From NCBI GenBank assembly GCA_022775085.1, contig JALFJQ010000045.1, positions 21,198 through 85,197 of the forward strand: a stretch of 64,000 nt of DNA, given 5' to 3'. The notes below the pieces were generated by a model. The model saw nothing but the letters and a program-made list of their open reading frames with translations. It was not told where the DNA came from and searched no databases. A program made the translations under genes and the position numbers. Source of the stretch: Clostridiales bacterium (GTDB lineage: Bacteria > Bacillota > Clostridia > Oscillospirales > Oscillospiraceae). This document shows, piece by piece, positions 14,441-21,862 of this stretch; within the stretch, counting starts at the first letter, position 1; each line of letters begins with the position of its first letter.

Positions 14441-14504
14441 GGAAGAGGACAAGGCGTCTCTTCAGAAACAGGCAGACCTCTTCCTGAAGTTTTTGGCGGA
14501 TTGA
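14433..14504 (+). pseudogene. 3' end of a lost gene
   Basis: Twenty-three protein-like codons (NLSEEDKASLQKQADLFLKF…) end in TGA directly after the tandem repeats. There is no start codon or ribosome binding site. It looks like the tail of a gene deleted when a mobile element was lost; family not recognised. Confidence 0.4.
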
Positions 14505-14515
14505 GTGACTTATCA

Positions 14516-14635
14516 TGGGTATCTCCGAAAACCTACAGTTTCCAGACGTGCACCTGTCCCGCTATCTCTATACTTCTTCTGAAATTTCGCCGCTTAGAGA
14601 GGCGAAAAACGGGGAAAATCGCGCGAAAATAAAGG
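14516..14635. repeat. dispersed repeat, copy 3 (partial)
   Basis: This shares ATCTCCGAAA, CTACAGTTTCC, CGCTATCTCTATAC and the stem TTTCGCC / GGCGAAA (14585-14591 and 14601-14607) with the copies at 5878 and 25793. It lacks the macrodomain-proximal part. Confidence 0.65.
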
Positions 14636-14737
14636 CAGCGGCGGTATGGATTGATGGGGGCAGCCATAACAAAAGTCATGAAACAAGCAGGCTCCAAGAA
14701 GCATCCTTGTTTTCAACAACATAATTTGGGAGGCAGC

Positions 14738-15097
14738 ATGGACATTATCAGAGCAAGAGAAATTGTGAGGGCGTTGGCGGATGGCGTGGATCCGACCACC
14801 GGCGAAATCCTCCCTGCGGACAGCGTGTACAATTCGCCGGATGTCATTCGCGCACTATTCACGCTGTTGGAGGCAACATCCGAAAAGAAAAGGGTGGAGC
14901 AAATTCCAAACCGAAATGCCGGAAAACCCTGGACGGAGATAGAGGATGATAAACTGCGGGATGAATTTGCATCGAAAATGAAAATTGCTGATATCGCAAA
15001 AGAGCATGGCAGAACCTATGGGGCAATTGAAAGCAGGCTGGATTATCTGGGGCTGAAAAAGAAGCCTTTCTGGTTGTTTGGACGCAAGCGCGTGTAA
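14738..15097 (+). CDS. SANT/Myb-like DNA-binding-type protein
   Basis: A 119-residue protein. The N-terminal half (MDIIRAREIVRALADGVDP, then TTGEILPADSVYNSPDVIRALF) is a segment also found in Firmicutes helicase-like and hypothetical proteins. The C-terminal half (KPWTEIEDDKLRDEF…IADIAKEHGRTYGAIESRLDYLGL) resembles a SANT/Myb or resolvase-type helix-turn-helix. The start ATG follows TTGGGAGG; upstream in-frame codons have no site. It lies 68 nt before the Fic gene. A regulatory role is plausible but unproven. Confidence 0.7.
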   Translation: MDIIRAREIVRALADGVDPTTGEILPADSVYNSPDVIRALFTLLEATSEKKRVEQIPNRNAGKPWTEIEDDKLRDEFASKMKIADIAKEHGRTYGAIESRLDYLGLKKKPFWLFGRKRV

Positions 15098-15165
15098 TGC
15101 CAAGTCAGAATAGACAGCAGCGATCTTTTGTGGTACACTATCCTCAAAACAAGGGGGGACAGCCC

Positions 15166-16260
15166 ATGTGGGACACCATTCAGAAACTGGAATACCGGGC
15201 GCGGGCGGGAATTGCGGATGCCCGGGAGGAACTGAATACCAGACTGACGGACCGGCTGGAGCTGCCCTTACCCGGGATTCATGGGGAAACGCTGTTTCTG
15301 ACCGGCGTGGCGGCTCTGCGGAAAAAAGAAGCGGAACTGGATGCCCTGTATCAGCAGCTTCCGGAACATCGGGGAACGCGGGATACCATATTGCTGGACG
15401 CCTGGTCCTCTGCCACCATTGAGGGAGCCAGAACCATGGTTCAGCGGGTGCGGGAATGCTTTGACAATCCAAAGACCAAGGATGACCGCATGGTGGTGAA
15501 CACCATCGCGGGAAGCCGTTACGCCTATGGGAACCGCATCACGTCCCGGAATATTCGGACGCTGTGGGAGAAGGTTGTGGACGGGGTCTGTGAGAATGAG
15601 AACTGCCGGGGAACCCTGTACCGAGACGATATGGTTGTCGTTGGTTCTGCAGATCGGGTCATCCATGTTCCCGCAGAGCCTGCGCAGCTGCCGGAATCTA
15701 TGGGGCAGTGGTTTGCTTACACAGAAACGGATTCTGCGGATTACCTGATTCGCTCCTTTGTGGCGCATTTCTACTTTGCGTATCTGCATCCTTTCTGTGA
15801 CGGAAACGGCAGAACCGCAAGAATCCTGAATGCCTCCCAGCTGTACCATGCCGGGTATCGGAAGATGAAAAGCCTGCCTCTGTCCAGCGCCATCAACAAC
15901 CAACTCAGTGGCTATTACAGCAGCTTGGCGGATTCTGAGACAGTCCTGGGTGGTACGCAGGACAAATGGCTGGATATTTCTCCCTTTGTATCCTTCATGA
16001 TGGAGGCCTTTGAGCGCTGCCTGATTGATGCGGCGTTGGCAGCCAATGCGCTTACAGAGGCAGAGAAGAAGCTGTTGGAACGGATGAGCCATTCGGGCAA
16101 CCACGCGGAAATCACAACAAAAAAAGCCGCTGGCATTCTCCAAATGTCCGACAGTGGCACCAGAGCTGTGCTGAATGGTTTGGTGAATAAGGGGTATCTG
16201 ACGGTGGAGAAGGACGGCATTTCCTACGTCTACCGGCTCCATCAGTATATACCGGAGTAA
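15166..16260 (+). CDS. Fic domain protein (class II, N-terminal inhibitory motif)
   Basis: A 364-residue Fic enzyme. The catalytic loop HPFCDGNGRTAR is at about 208-219 and matches HPFx(D/E)GNGRxxR. The inhibitory helix motif (S/T)xxxE(G/N) is present at about 82-87 (SATIEG), so the protein is self-inhibited like class II Fic proteins. The C-terminal 70 residues (TTKKAAGILQMSDSG…GLVNKGYL) form a winged helix. It would transfer AMP to a Tyr/Thr/Ser of a target protein. Start chosen after AAGGGGGG; a box TGGTACACTAT near 15130 may be its -10. A hairpin terminator follows. Confidence 0.92.
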   Translation: MWDTIQKLEYRARAGIADAREELNTRLTDRLELPLPGIHGETLFLTGVAALRKKEAELDALYQQLPEHRGTRDTILLDAWSSATIEGARTMVQRVRECFDNPKTKDDRMVVNTIAGSRYAYGNRITSRNIRTLWEKVVDGVCENENCRGTLYRDDMVVVGSADRVIHVPAEPAQLPESMGQWFAYTETDSADYLIRSFVAHFYFAYLHPFCDGNGRTARILNASQLYHAGYRKMKSLPLSSAINNQLSGYYSSLADSETVLGGTQDKWLDISPFVSFMMEAFERCLIDAALAANALTEAEKKLLERMSHSGNHAEITTKKAAGILQMSDSGTRAVLNGLVNKGYLTVEKDGISYVYRLHQYIPE

Positions 16261-16265
16261 GAACA

Positions 16266-16296
16266 GAGCTTGCTGCCATACTCAGGCGGCAAGCTC
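16266..16296 (+). terminator. terminator after the Fic gene
   Basis: GAGCTTGCTGCC (16266-16277) pairs with GGCGGCAAGCTC (16285-16296) over a 7-nt loop with one G-T pair. The T-tract is weak (ATATGTTT). Confidence 0.6.
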
Positions 16297-16452
16297 ATAT
16301 GTTTCTGCTCCGTTTTTAGACCCAAATGGCGTGGGGATATCGACATTTCTGTGACTCTGCGCAAACAACGGTACGGCTTCTACCTGAGACTTACTGGTCA
16401 CATGGACATAACGCTCCATGGCTGTAGGTATGTCCCAACGATATGCTCCGTT
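16282..16452 (-). pseudogene. tyrosine recombinase C-terminal fragment
   Basis: The minus strand reads WDIPTAMERYVHVTSKS and on to a TGA at 16282. This is the end of a tyrosine integrase, including the catalytic Tyr (RYVHV). No upstream catalytic boxes are recognisable, so it is a fragment. It ends inside the terminator of the convergent Fic gene. Confidence 0.5.
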
Positions 16453-16658
16453 CGATGGCTCTGGTTGCGCAGGCCCTTACGGTATAATTACGACAAACCG
16501 GGAAAGCCCTGAATTACCAACGTTTTTTGGAATTCTGCACCCTGATTCTTCGCCCTTTTCCAACCCGAAAAATCAAGCAGAATGAAGGCAAATTTTTGGA
16601 GGTGATAAATTAACGACAAATTCATATCCCCCGGATAAAGCTTCCCTTATCCAAGATT

Positions 16659-16694
16659 AAGGGCATTTCCGTACTACGGGAATGCCCTTTTTCT
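16659..16694 (+). terminator. strong intrinsic terminator
   Basis: AAGGGCATTTCCG pairs with CGGGAATGCCCTT around TACTA, followed by TTTTTCT. The 13-bp stem has one G-T pair. The 300 bases upstream hold no convincing gene, only short frames, so this is probably the end of a deleted unit. Confidence 0.8.
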
Positions 16695-16720
16695 ATGCCC
16701 AAAATCTCTGAAAGGAGGCA

Positions 16721-16882
16721 ATGCCAAGCCAAAGAAAGCGCCGGAAAAGATTGGTTCCGATTAATGAATATCGATACAATTACCCAAAAATACACCTTGC
16801 TGGCAGAGTCAGCGCTGACGTAAGGAGAGATGAATGTGGCATCTCAATGGCTTTATGTGATTTGGGATACGGAACTGAATAA
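16721..16882 (+). CDS. 53-residue basic hypothetical protein
   Basis: It starts with a strong site (AAAGGAGG, 4-5 nt spacing) and a very basic N-terminus (MPSQRKRRKRLVPINEYRY), then continues for 53 codons to TAA. No family recognised. It sits between a strong terminator and the sugar-transporter operon on the opposite strand, next to integrase remains, so it may be a mobile-element leftover. Expression is uncertain. Confidence 0.4.
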   Translation: MPSQRKRRKRLVPINEYRYNYPKIHLAGRVSADVRRDECGISMALCDLGYGTE

Positions 16883-16966
16883 TCTTTGGAGCAGATTCAG
16901 TAGCTTGGCAAATCAGGATATCTTCTTTACCGGGCTTGTTGTTTTTCTGGGAGAGTGTGGAGCAGA

Positions 16967-17836
16967 TCAGCCCTTGACGGAGCCGGCGGTGACACCCTTG
17001 ATAATGGATTTGCTGAGCAGAATGTAAACCGCCACAACGGGCAGAATGGCCAGCAGGATGAACATATACACCTTGCCCATATCGAACTTGGAATAGTCCG
17101 CGCTGCGCAGCTGGGCGATCATCAGCGGGACGGTTTTCATCTCTGCCTTGTCAAGGATCAGGGCGGGGAGGAAGTAGTTGTTCCAGGATTCCACGAAGGT
17201 GAAGATCAGCTGAACGGCCAGCGCGGGTTTCAGCATAGGCAGAATGATGGTATTGAAGGTGCGGAACTCGCCGGAGCCGTCCACCCGGGCGGCATCAACG
17301 ATCTCCATGGGCAGCACGCTCTCCATGTACTGCTTCATATAGAAGAATACCACGGGGGAGGCGATGCCGGGGAGGATCAGAGGCAGGTAGCTGTTGGTCC
17401 AGCCCAGCTTCACACACATCTGGTAGAAGCCCACGGCAGAGACTTGGTTCGGGATGACCATGACTGCCATAATGAACGTGAACGCCGCCTTCTTAAATCT
17501 GAAATTATAGGCGTGGATGCCGTAGGCGGTGAGGGCGGAGAAATAGGTGGCCAGAACTGCGGTGCAGGAGGCGATGATGAAGCTGTTCAGCATACCTCTG
17601 GGAATGTTGATGGAGGCATCCGTCCAGGCGTTGTACAGGTTTTTGAAGAAGTAGTTGCTGGGCAGAAGTCGGAAACCGCCCTGTAAGTTCGCGTTGGAGC
17701 GGGTCGCGTTGACAAACAGCATGTAGAAGGAGAACAGGCACACCACGGACAGGAAGATCAGAATGACATACACCACGAACCGGCTGGCCTGGAGCCGATG
17801 CTTTGCTTTCCGGCTTTCTTTGGAAACTTCGTTCAT
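16967..17836 (-). CDS. ABC sugar transporter permease, MalG/LacG type
   Basis: A 289-residue inner-membrane permease with six predicted helices. The EAA loop that docks the ATPase is seen in EIVDAARVDGSGEFRTFNTIILPMLKPA. This is the CUT1 family, importing oligosaccharides. AAGGAGGG precedes the ATG. It is the last gene of binding protein - permease - permease, and no ATP-binding subunit lies nearby, as usual for Firmicutes that share an MsmK-type ATPase. Next to GH94 and GH1 genes, the likely substrate is cellobiose or a cellodextrin. Confidence 0.93.
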   Translation of the reverse strand: MNEVSKESRKAKHRLQASRFVVYVILIFLSVVCLFSFYMLFVNATRSNANLQGGFRLLPSNYFFKNLYNAWTDASINIPRGMLNSFIIASCTAVLATYFSALTAYGIHAYNFRFKKAAFTFIMAVMVIPNQVSAVGFYQMCVKLGWTNSYLPLILPGIASPVVFFYMKQYMESVLPMEIVDAARVDGSGEFRTFNTIILPMLKPALAVQLIFTFVESWNNYFLPALILDKAEMKTVPLMIAQLRSADYSKFDMGKVYMFILLAILPVVAVYILLSKSIIKGVTAGSVKG

Positions 17837-17851
17837 GTTTTGATTCCCTCC

Positions 17852-18793
17852 TTAGTCCTTTTTTGTCAGGGAGCGGTAAACCACGATGCTTAGCAATCCC
17901 GTGACGATGAAGATAATCACGGAGATGGCACCGGCCATACCGTAGTTCTTGCTGGTCTTCAGATAGTTGTTCAGGAACATGATCAGGGTCGTAGAGGTGC
18001 GGTTAGGCGTACCCATACCATTGGTCAGAACCTGAGGCACATCGAACATCTGCAGGCCGCCGATCAGTGCGGTGATGATAGTATAGACCAGAATGGGGGT
18101 CAGCAGCGGCAGGGTGACTTTGAAGAAGGTTTGGGTGGCGCTGGCGCCGTCAATGTTGGCAGCCTCGAACATATTCTGGTCGATACCCATAATGCCTGCC
18201 ATCAGCAGAATGGTGGTATTGCCGAACCACAGCAGGAAATTCATCAGGCAGATCAGGCCCCGGACGGTGATTTTGATGGAGAAGAAATCGATGGGTTGTT
18301 CCGCAACGCCCATCTGCATCAGCAGCTGGTTCACCGGGCCGACGTTGGAGAACAGGGTGTAGAACAGCATGGAGAAGGCGGAGGCCATGATGAGGTTGGG
18401 CATATAGATGACGGTTTTGAAGAACTGCTGGCCCTTGATCTTCAGCCGGTAGCTGGTGAAGAAAATCGCCAGCAGCAGGGCGATGATGATCTGGGGGATC
18501 GCGCCGCCCAGCCACAGCACCACGGTATTTCCGGCGTATTTCAGAATATCGATGGTGCCGTTGGCATCTGGAGTGAAGAGCTTGATGTAATTGGCGAAGC
18601 CCACAAAGTTGGGGCCTACCTGCTTCAGACCGGAACGATAGTTTTCAAAGAAACTGTTGTAGATGGTCAGAAACAGGGGATAGAGCTTGAAAACGGCATA
18701 GGTGAGAAAAAAGGGTGCGATAAACAGGTAGCCCCACTTGGCATAGCTGATGCCTTTTCGCTTGACGGGGGCTTTTTCGCGCAGTTGATTCAT
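17852..18793 (-). CDS. ABC sugar transporter permease, MalF/LacF type
   Basis: A 313-residue CUT1 permease with six membrane helices and an EAA loop (NMFEAANIDGASATQTFFKVTLPLL). The start is placed at the ATG 8 nt behind AAGGAGG; an in-frame upstream codon lacks support. It lies 15 nt before the MalG-type gene and pairs with it to form the channel. A hairpin terminator sits between the binding-protein gene and this gene, probably setting a higher dose of the binding protein. Confidence 0.93.
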   Translation of the reverse strand: MNQLREKAPVKRKGISYAKWGYLFIAPFFLTYAVFKLYPLFLTIYNSFFENYRSGLKQVGPNFVGFANYIKLFTPDANGTIDILKYAGNTVVLWLGGAIPQIIIALLLAIFFTSYRLKIKGQQFFKTVIYMPNLIMASAFSMLFYTLFSNVGPVNQLLMQMGVAEQPIDFFSIKITVRGLICLMNFLLWFGNTTILLMAGIMGIDQNMFEAANIDGASATQTFFKVTLPLLTPILVYTIITALIGGLQMFDVPQVLTNGMGTPNRTSTTLIMFLNNYLKTSKNYGMAGAISVIIFIVTGLLSIVVYRSLTKKD

Positions 18794-19047
18794 AAGAACA
18801 TCCTCCTTGCTTTCTTGGGAAACTCTGAATAAATCGTCTGCGGCTGGTCGGCGAATCTTTTGTCCCATCCGTGCAGTTCTGAAAGCGGGAAATACATACA
18901 GTATTCCTCCACTATCAGAACTTTCGGCTGAGCCAAAATCTTCTGCCGCCAGCTCTTGCCGGTTTATTCAGAGCTTCCCTTGTCCTCGATTCAAATCATG
19001 GTTTTGTGTTGCACGTTCTGAAGCCAGGACAAGGGATATTTGAAAAT

Positions 19048-19071
19048 GGGGCAAGGCTCTCGCCTTGCCCC
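19048..19071 (-). terminator. attenuating hairpin inside the transporter operon
   Basis: GGGGCAAGGC pairs with GCCTTGCCCC around a 4-nt loop and is followed on the minus strand by ATTTT. It lies 34 nt after the binding-protein gene. The remaining ~230 bases up to the permease gene show no gene. Confidence 0.75.
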
Positions 19072-19104
19072 ACAGGTTGCGCTATACGGATTTTTTACAA
19101 GCCA

Positions 19105-20457
19105 TCAGGGAGTGACGATCTCGGGGTACTTCTCGTTGATGTACTTGTAGTAGTTGGCCATGGCCTCTTCCTCGGTGACAGCACCGTCGCAGTACTCTCT
19201 CCAGAAGCCCTGCAGGCCCTCGGTCAGCAGCTGATCGTAGATGGTCTTGTTCTCGAACTTGATGTTCTTAGCCAGCTCAACGAACACGGCCACATCGTTC
19301 TGACCGCCCAGGAACTCACTGCCGTAGTTGGGATCCTCAGCAAACTTGGCGTTGACAGCCTGGTTGTTGGTGAACTGAGCCTCGTTCTTGATCAGGTTGG
19401 AGCAGACTTCCTCGTCGTTGATGAAGGTGTCCATGACGTCAGCCAGCATGGTGGGGTTGTCAGAACCGGTAGCAGCCAGCAGCCAGGTGCCGCCCCAGAA
19501 GTGTGCCTGAGGACCCTGGCAGATAGCCCAGTCGCCCATGCAGCCCTTTTCGGGATCCTGTGCGTTGCCCATGCAGAAGTTGAAATACCAGGCAGGTCCA
19601 AAGTAGCACATGGTCTTGCCGTCGGCGAACATCTGAGCGGTGCACTCGTCAGACCAGATGTCGCAGGTCAGGGTGTAGCCCTTGTCGGAGAAGTCCTTGG
19701 CCTGAGCCTGCCATGCCTTGATGGCGTCGTCCAGAACCAGCTCGCCCTTGTCGTTGACCAGAGGAGCAGTGCCGTTGTTGGAGAACACGCGGAAGGTCTC
19801 AGCCTCGGAGGAGGTCATATAGTAGCCCTTGGCCTTGGCGTCGGCAGCCACAGCGTTGAACTTGTCCCAGCTGTCCAGCTTGGCCTGAACCTCAGCCGGA
19901 TCATCGGTGCCCAGAACGTCCTTGGCGATGGAGCGGCGGTAGATCAGAGCGGAGGGGCAACACTGGAAGGAAACGCCCTTGACAACGCCGTTGGAGTCGG
20001 AAGCGGCCTGCACAGTGTACGCATAGGTGTTGGAGAAATCGGTGACGCCCAGAGCGGTGATGTCCTGCGTGAACTCGGAGTCGGTGTACTTCAGGATGTA
20101 GTCAGCCTCGGCCAGGAACATATCGATCTTCTCGTCGTCCGCCACATTGGCCTGATTCAGCAGAGCCTCGTCCAGCTTGTCCTGATAGACGCCGCCGTCA
20201 GAGGGGTTGATGATCCAGTTGACGGTGATGCCTTCGGGAACGGTGTAATACTTCTCGAAGAAGCCCTTGAACTCCTCGTTCCAGGCGTAGATGTTGAAGA
20301 CCTTGCCTTCCTCGGCGGGAGCGGCTTCGGTGGCGGCGGGAGCGGCGGGAGTCTCAGCCTTGGGGGCCTCGGTAGCGGGGGCAGCGGTGGAACCGCCGCA
20401 GGCAGCCAGACTCAGAACCATGACGAGAGCCAGCAGCAGGGTGATTGCTTTTTTCAT
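19105..20457 (-). CDS. extracellular solute-binding lipoprotein of the sugar ABC transporter
   Basis: A 450-residue family 1 binding protein. A signal peptide (MKKAITLLLALVMVLSLAAC) ends in the lipobox LAAC with the lipidated Cys at 20. An Ala/Pro/Glu-rich linker (to about residue 50) precedes the ligand-binding lobes, which are rich in aromatic residues (YFGPAWYFNF, HFWGGTWLL) as expected for sugar stacking. Start set at the ATG behind AAGGAGG. It sits between the LacI gene upstream and the two permeases downstream. Substrate inferred from the adjacent GH94/GH1 enzymes: cello-oligosaccharides. Confidence 0.93.
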   Translation of the reverse strand: MKKAITLLLALVMVLSLAACGGSTAAPATEAPKAETPAAPAATEAAPAEEGKVFNIYAWNEEFKGFFEKYYTVPEGITVNWIINPSDGGVYQDKLDEALLNQANVADDEKIDMFLAEADYILKYTDSEFTQDITALGVTDFSNTYAYTVQAASDSNGVVKGVSFQCCPSALIYRRSIAKDVLGTDDPAEVQAKLDSWDKFNAVAADAKAKGYYMTSSEAETFRVFSNNGTAPLVNDKGELVLDDAIKAWQAQAKDFSDKGYTLTCDIWSDECTAQMFADGKTMCYFGPAWYFNFCMGNAQDPEKGCMGDWAICQGPQAHFWGGTWLLAATGSDNPTMLADVMDTFINDEEVCSNLIKNEAQFTNNQAVNAKFAEDPNYGSEFLGGQNDVAVFVELAKNIKFENKTIYDQLLTEGLQGFWREYCDGAVTEEEAMANYYKYINEKYPEIVTP

Positions 20458-20524
20458 TTTAAGTTCCTCCTTAATATTTGTTACGGGATTTTTCCCGAAA
20501 ACATACGAGTGAATCATACGGGCG

Positions 20525-21532
20525 TTATCCTTCCATCTGCCGGACGGAAGTCCCCTCCAGCAGCGTGCCGGGAATGAGAATTCTGTCGGTCAGGGTGGTT
20601 TTGGGACGCTCAATCAGGCGAATCAGCTGGGAAGCGGCGGTAGCACCCAAGGCCCTGGTGTCCTGAGAATAGGTGGTCAGACCCAGCACCTTTGCCAGAT
20701 GGATGCCGTCGTAGCCGACTGCGGAAATATCCTCCGGAATCCGCAGCCCCGCTTCATTCAGAACATTCATGCCGCCGATGAAGGAATAGTCATCAGGAAA
20801 GAGGATGCAGCTGGGACGCTCCGGCAGGGACAGCAGCTCCCGGGTGACCTGAGCGCAGCGGTCAGGATCGTGGTAGGCGCATTCCCGGACGTATTCCGGC
20901 GGAACCTCCAATCCCAGGTCTTCACAGGCCCGGTAGAAGCCGGTCAGCCGATTTTCCGTAACGGAGGTTCGTTCGCCGTGCAGAAAGGCGATTTTGCGGT
21001 GGCCCTTTTCATATACATAACGAACCAGCGTTTCCAGACCGGAAACATTGTCGGATACCACCGCCAGACGGTTGTTGAATACGTGGTCGATGGTGACAAG
21101 CGGGATGCCGCTGTCCACCAGCTCCAGAACCTGAGGGTCGTCAAAGTCCACACAGGCAATTACGACACCGTCCACGCCCCGGTAGAGGCAGTGCTGCAGA
21201 TAAGTCGTCGGACGGCCGCCCACATTGTGGTTGATAAAGGTGATGTCGTAGCCGTGGCTCTCGGCCTCGACCTTGAAGCTCTCCAGCACCGCCGAGAAAT
21301 ACTCGTGGCTCAGACCGCTTCGCCGCTCGTCTACAAACAGGACGCCCAAATGGTAGGTGCGGTTGGTTTTCAGTGCCCGTGCCGCAGAATTGGTCAGATA
21401 GCCCAGCTCATCCGCTACGGCACAAATCCTGCTACGGGTCTCCTCGCCGATGTCCGGCTGACCGTTCAGCGCCTTGCTGACGGTGGCAACAGACACGCCG
21501 CATCGCCTGGCGATGTCCTTCATGGAAACCAT
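20525..21532 (-). CDS. LacI family transcriptional regulator
   Basis: A 335-residue LacI/GalR repressor. The helix-turn-helix VSMKDIARRCGVSVATVSKALNG is at the N-terminus, then the hinge helix (NSAARALKTNRTYHLGVLF) and a periplasmic-binding-like sensor domain. Start set at the ATG about 10 nt after AAGGGGG; an ATG three codons later is an alternative. It is divergent from the GH94-GH1 operon and upstream of the transporter genes. Both divergent promoters carry the same motif CTTAA(A/T)CGTT(A/T)TCG, a likely operator, implying autoregulation and control of the glycosidase operon. Confidence 0.93.
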   Translation of the reverse strand: MVSMKDIARRCGVSVATVSKALNGQPDIGEETRSRICAVADELGYLTNSAARALKTNRTYHLGVLFVDERRSGLSHEYFSAVLESFKVEAESHGYDITFINHNVGGRPTTYLQHCLYRGVDGVVIACVDFDDPQVLELVDSGIPLVTIDHVFNNRLAVVSDNVSGLETLVRYVYEKGHRKIAFLHGERTSVTENRLTGFYRACEDLGLEVPPEYVRECAYHDPDRCAQVTRELLSLPERPSCILFPDDYSFIGGMNVLNEAGLRIPEDISAVGYDGIHLAKVLGLTTYSQDTRALGATAASQLIRLIERPKTTLTDRILIPGTLLEGTSVRQMEG

Positions 21533-21564
21533 GGAGCGAATGCCCCCTTTTCGTGTCAAAATTT

Positions 21565-21614
21565 CTTAATCGTTTTCGTAGCTTCAATATACTCCATGTT
21601 GCACGGAAAAGCAA
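21565..21614 (-). promoter_or_regulatory. lacI-type promoter with operator-like motif
   Basis: On the minus strand: -35 TTGCTT (21614-21609), 17-bp spacer, -10 TATATT (21591-21586). The motif CTTAATCGTTTTCG occupies 21565-21578 on the plus strand, at the expected transcription start. Confidence 0.7.
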
Positions 21615-21769
21615 GATATAATTTCTATAAAAAGTGCATTCTGCCCAATATTTGGCGAAGCTGTACATTCCACTTACGAAAAACTGTGAATATTGCATAC
21701 GAAATTCTCCGAAAATCAGAAGGCAGCGTTATTTCTCCCAATATTTTTTCATGAAAAGTAAAAAAACCC

Positions 21770-21827
21770 TTGCAATTCTCAAATATATCCGCTATTCTAT
21801 GATTATTGGCATACTTAAACGTTATCG
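21770..21827 (+). promoter_or_regulatory. GH94-GH1 promoter with operator-like motif
   Basis: -35 TTGCAA (21770-21775), a 17-bp spacer and -10 TATTCT (21793-21798). The motif CTTAAACGTTATCG at 21814-21827 lies just downstream and matches the one at the divergent promoter. Confidence 0.75.
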
Positions 21828-21862
21828 AATTTTGTACTATCTTCGGAACAAGGAGGAAGCAT

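Noticed and set aside
16270..16512. 80-codon plus-strand frame after the Fic gene
   Set aside because: It begins within the terminator hairpin, has no ribosome binding site and lies antisense to an integrase remnant.
19006..20577. 523-codon plus-strand frame opposite the solute-binding protein
   Set aside because: It lies antisense to a clear lipoprotein gene, is Val/Gly/Leu-rich as expected from an antisense frame, and has no recognisable motif.
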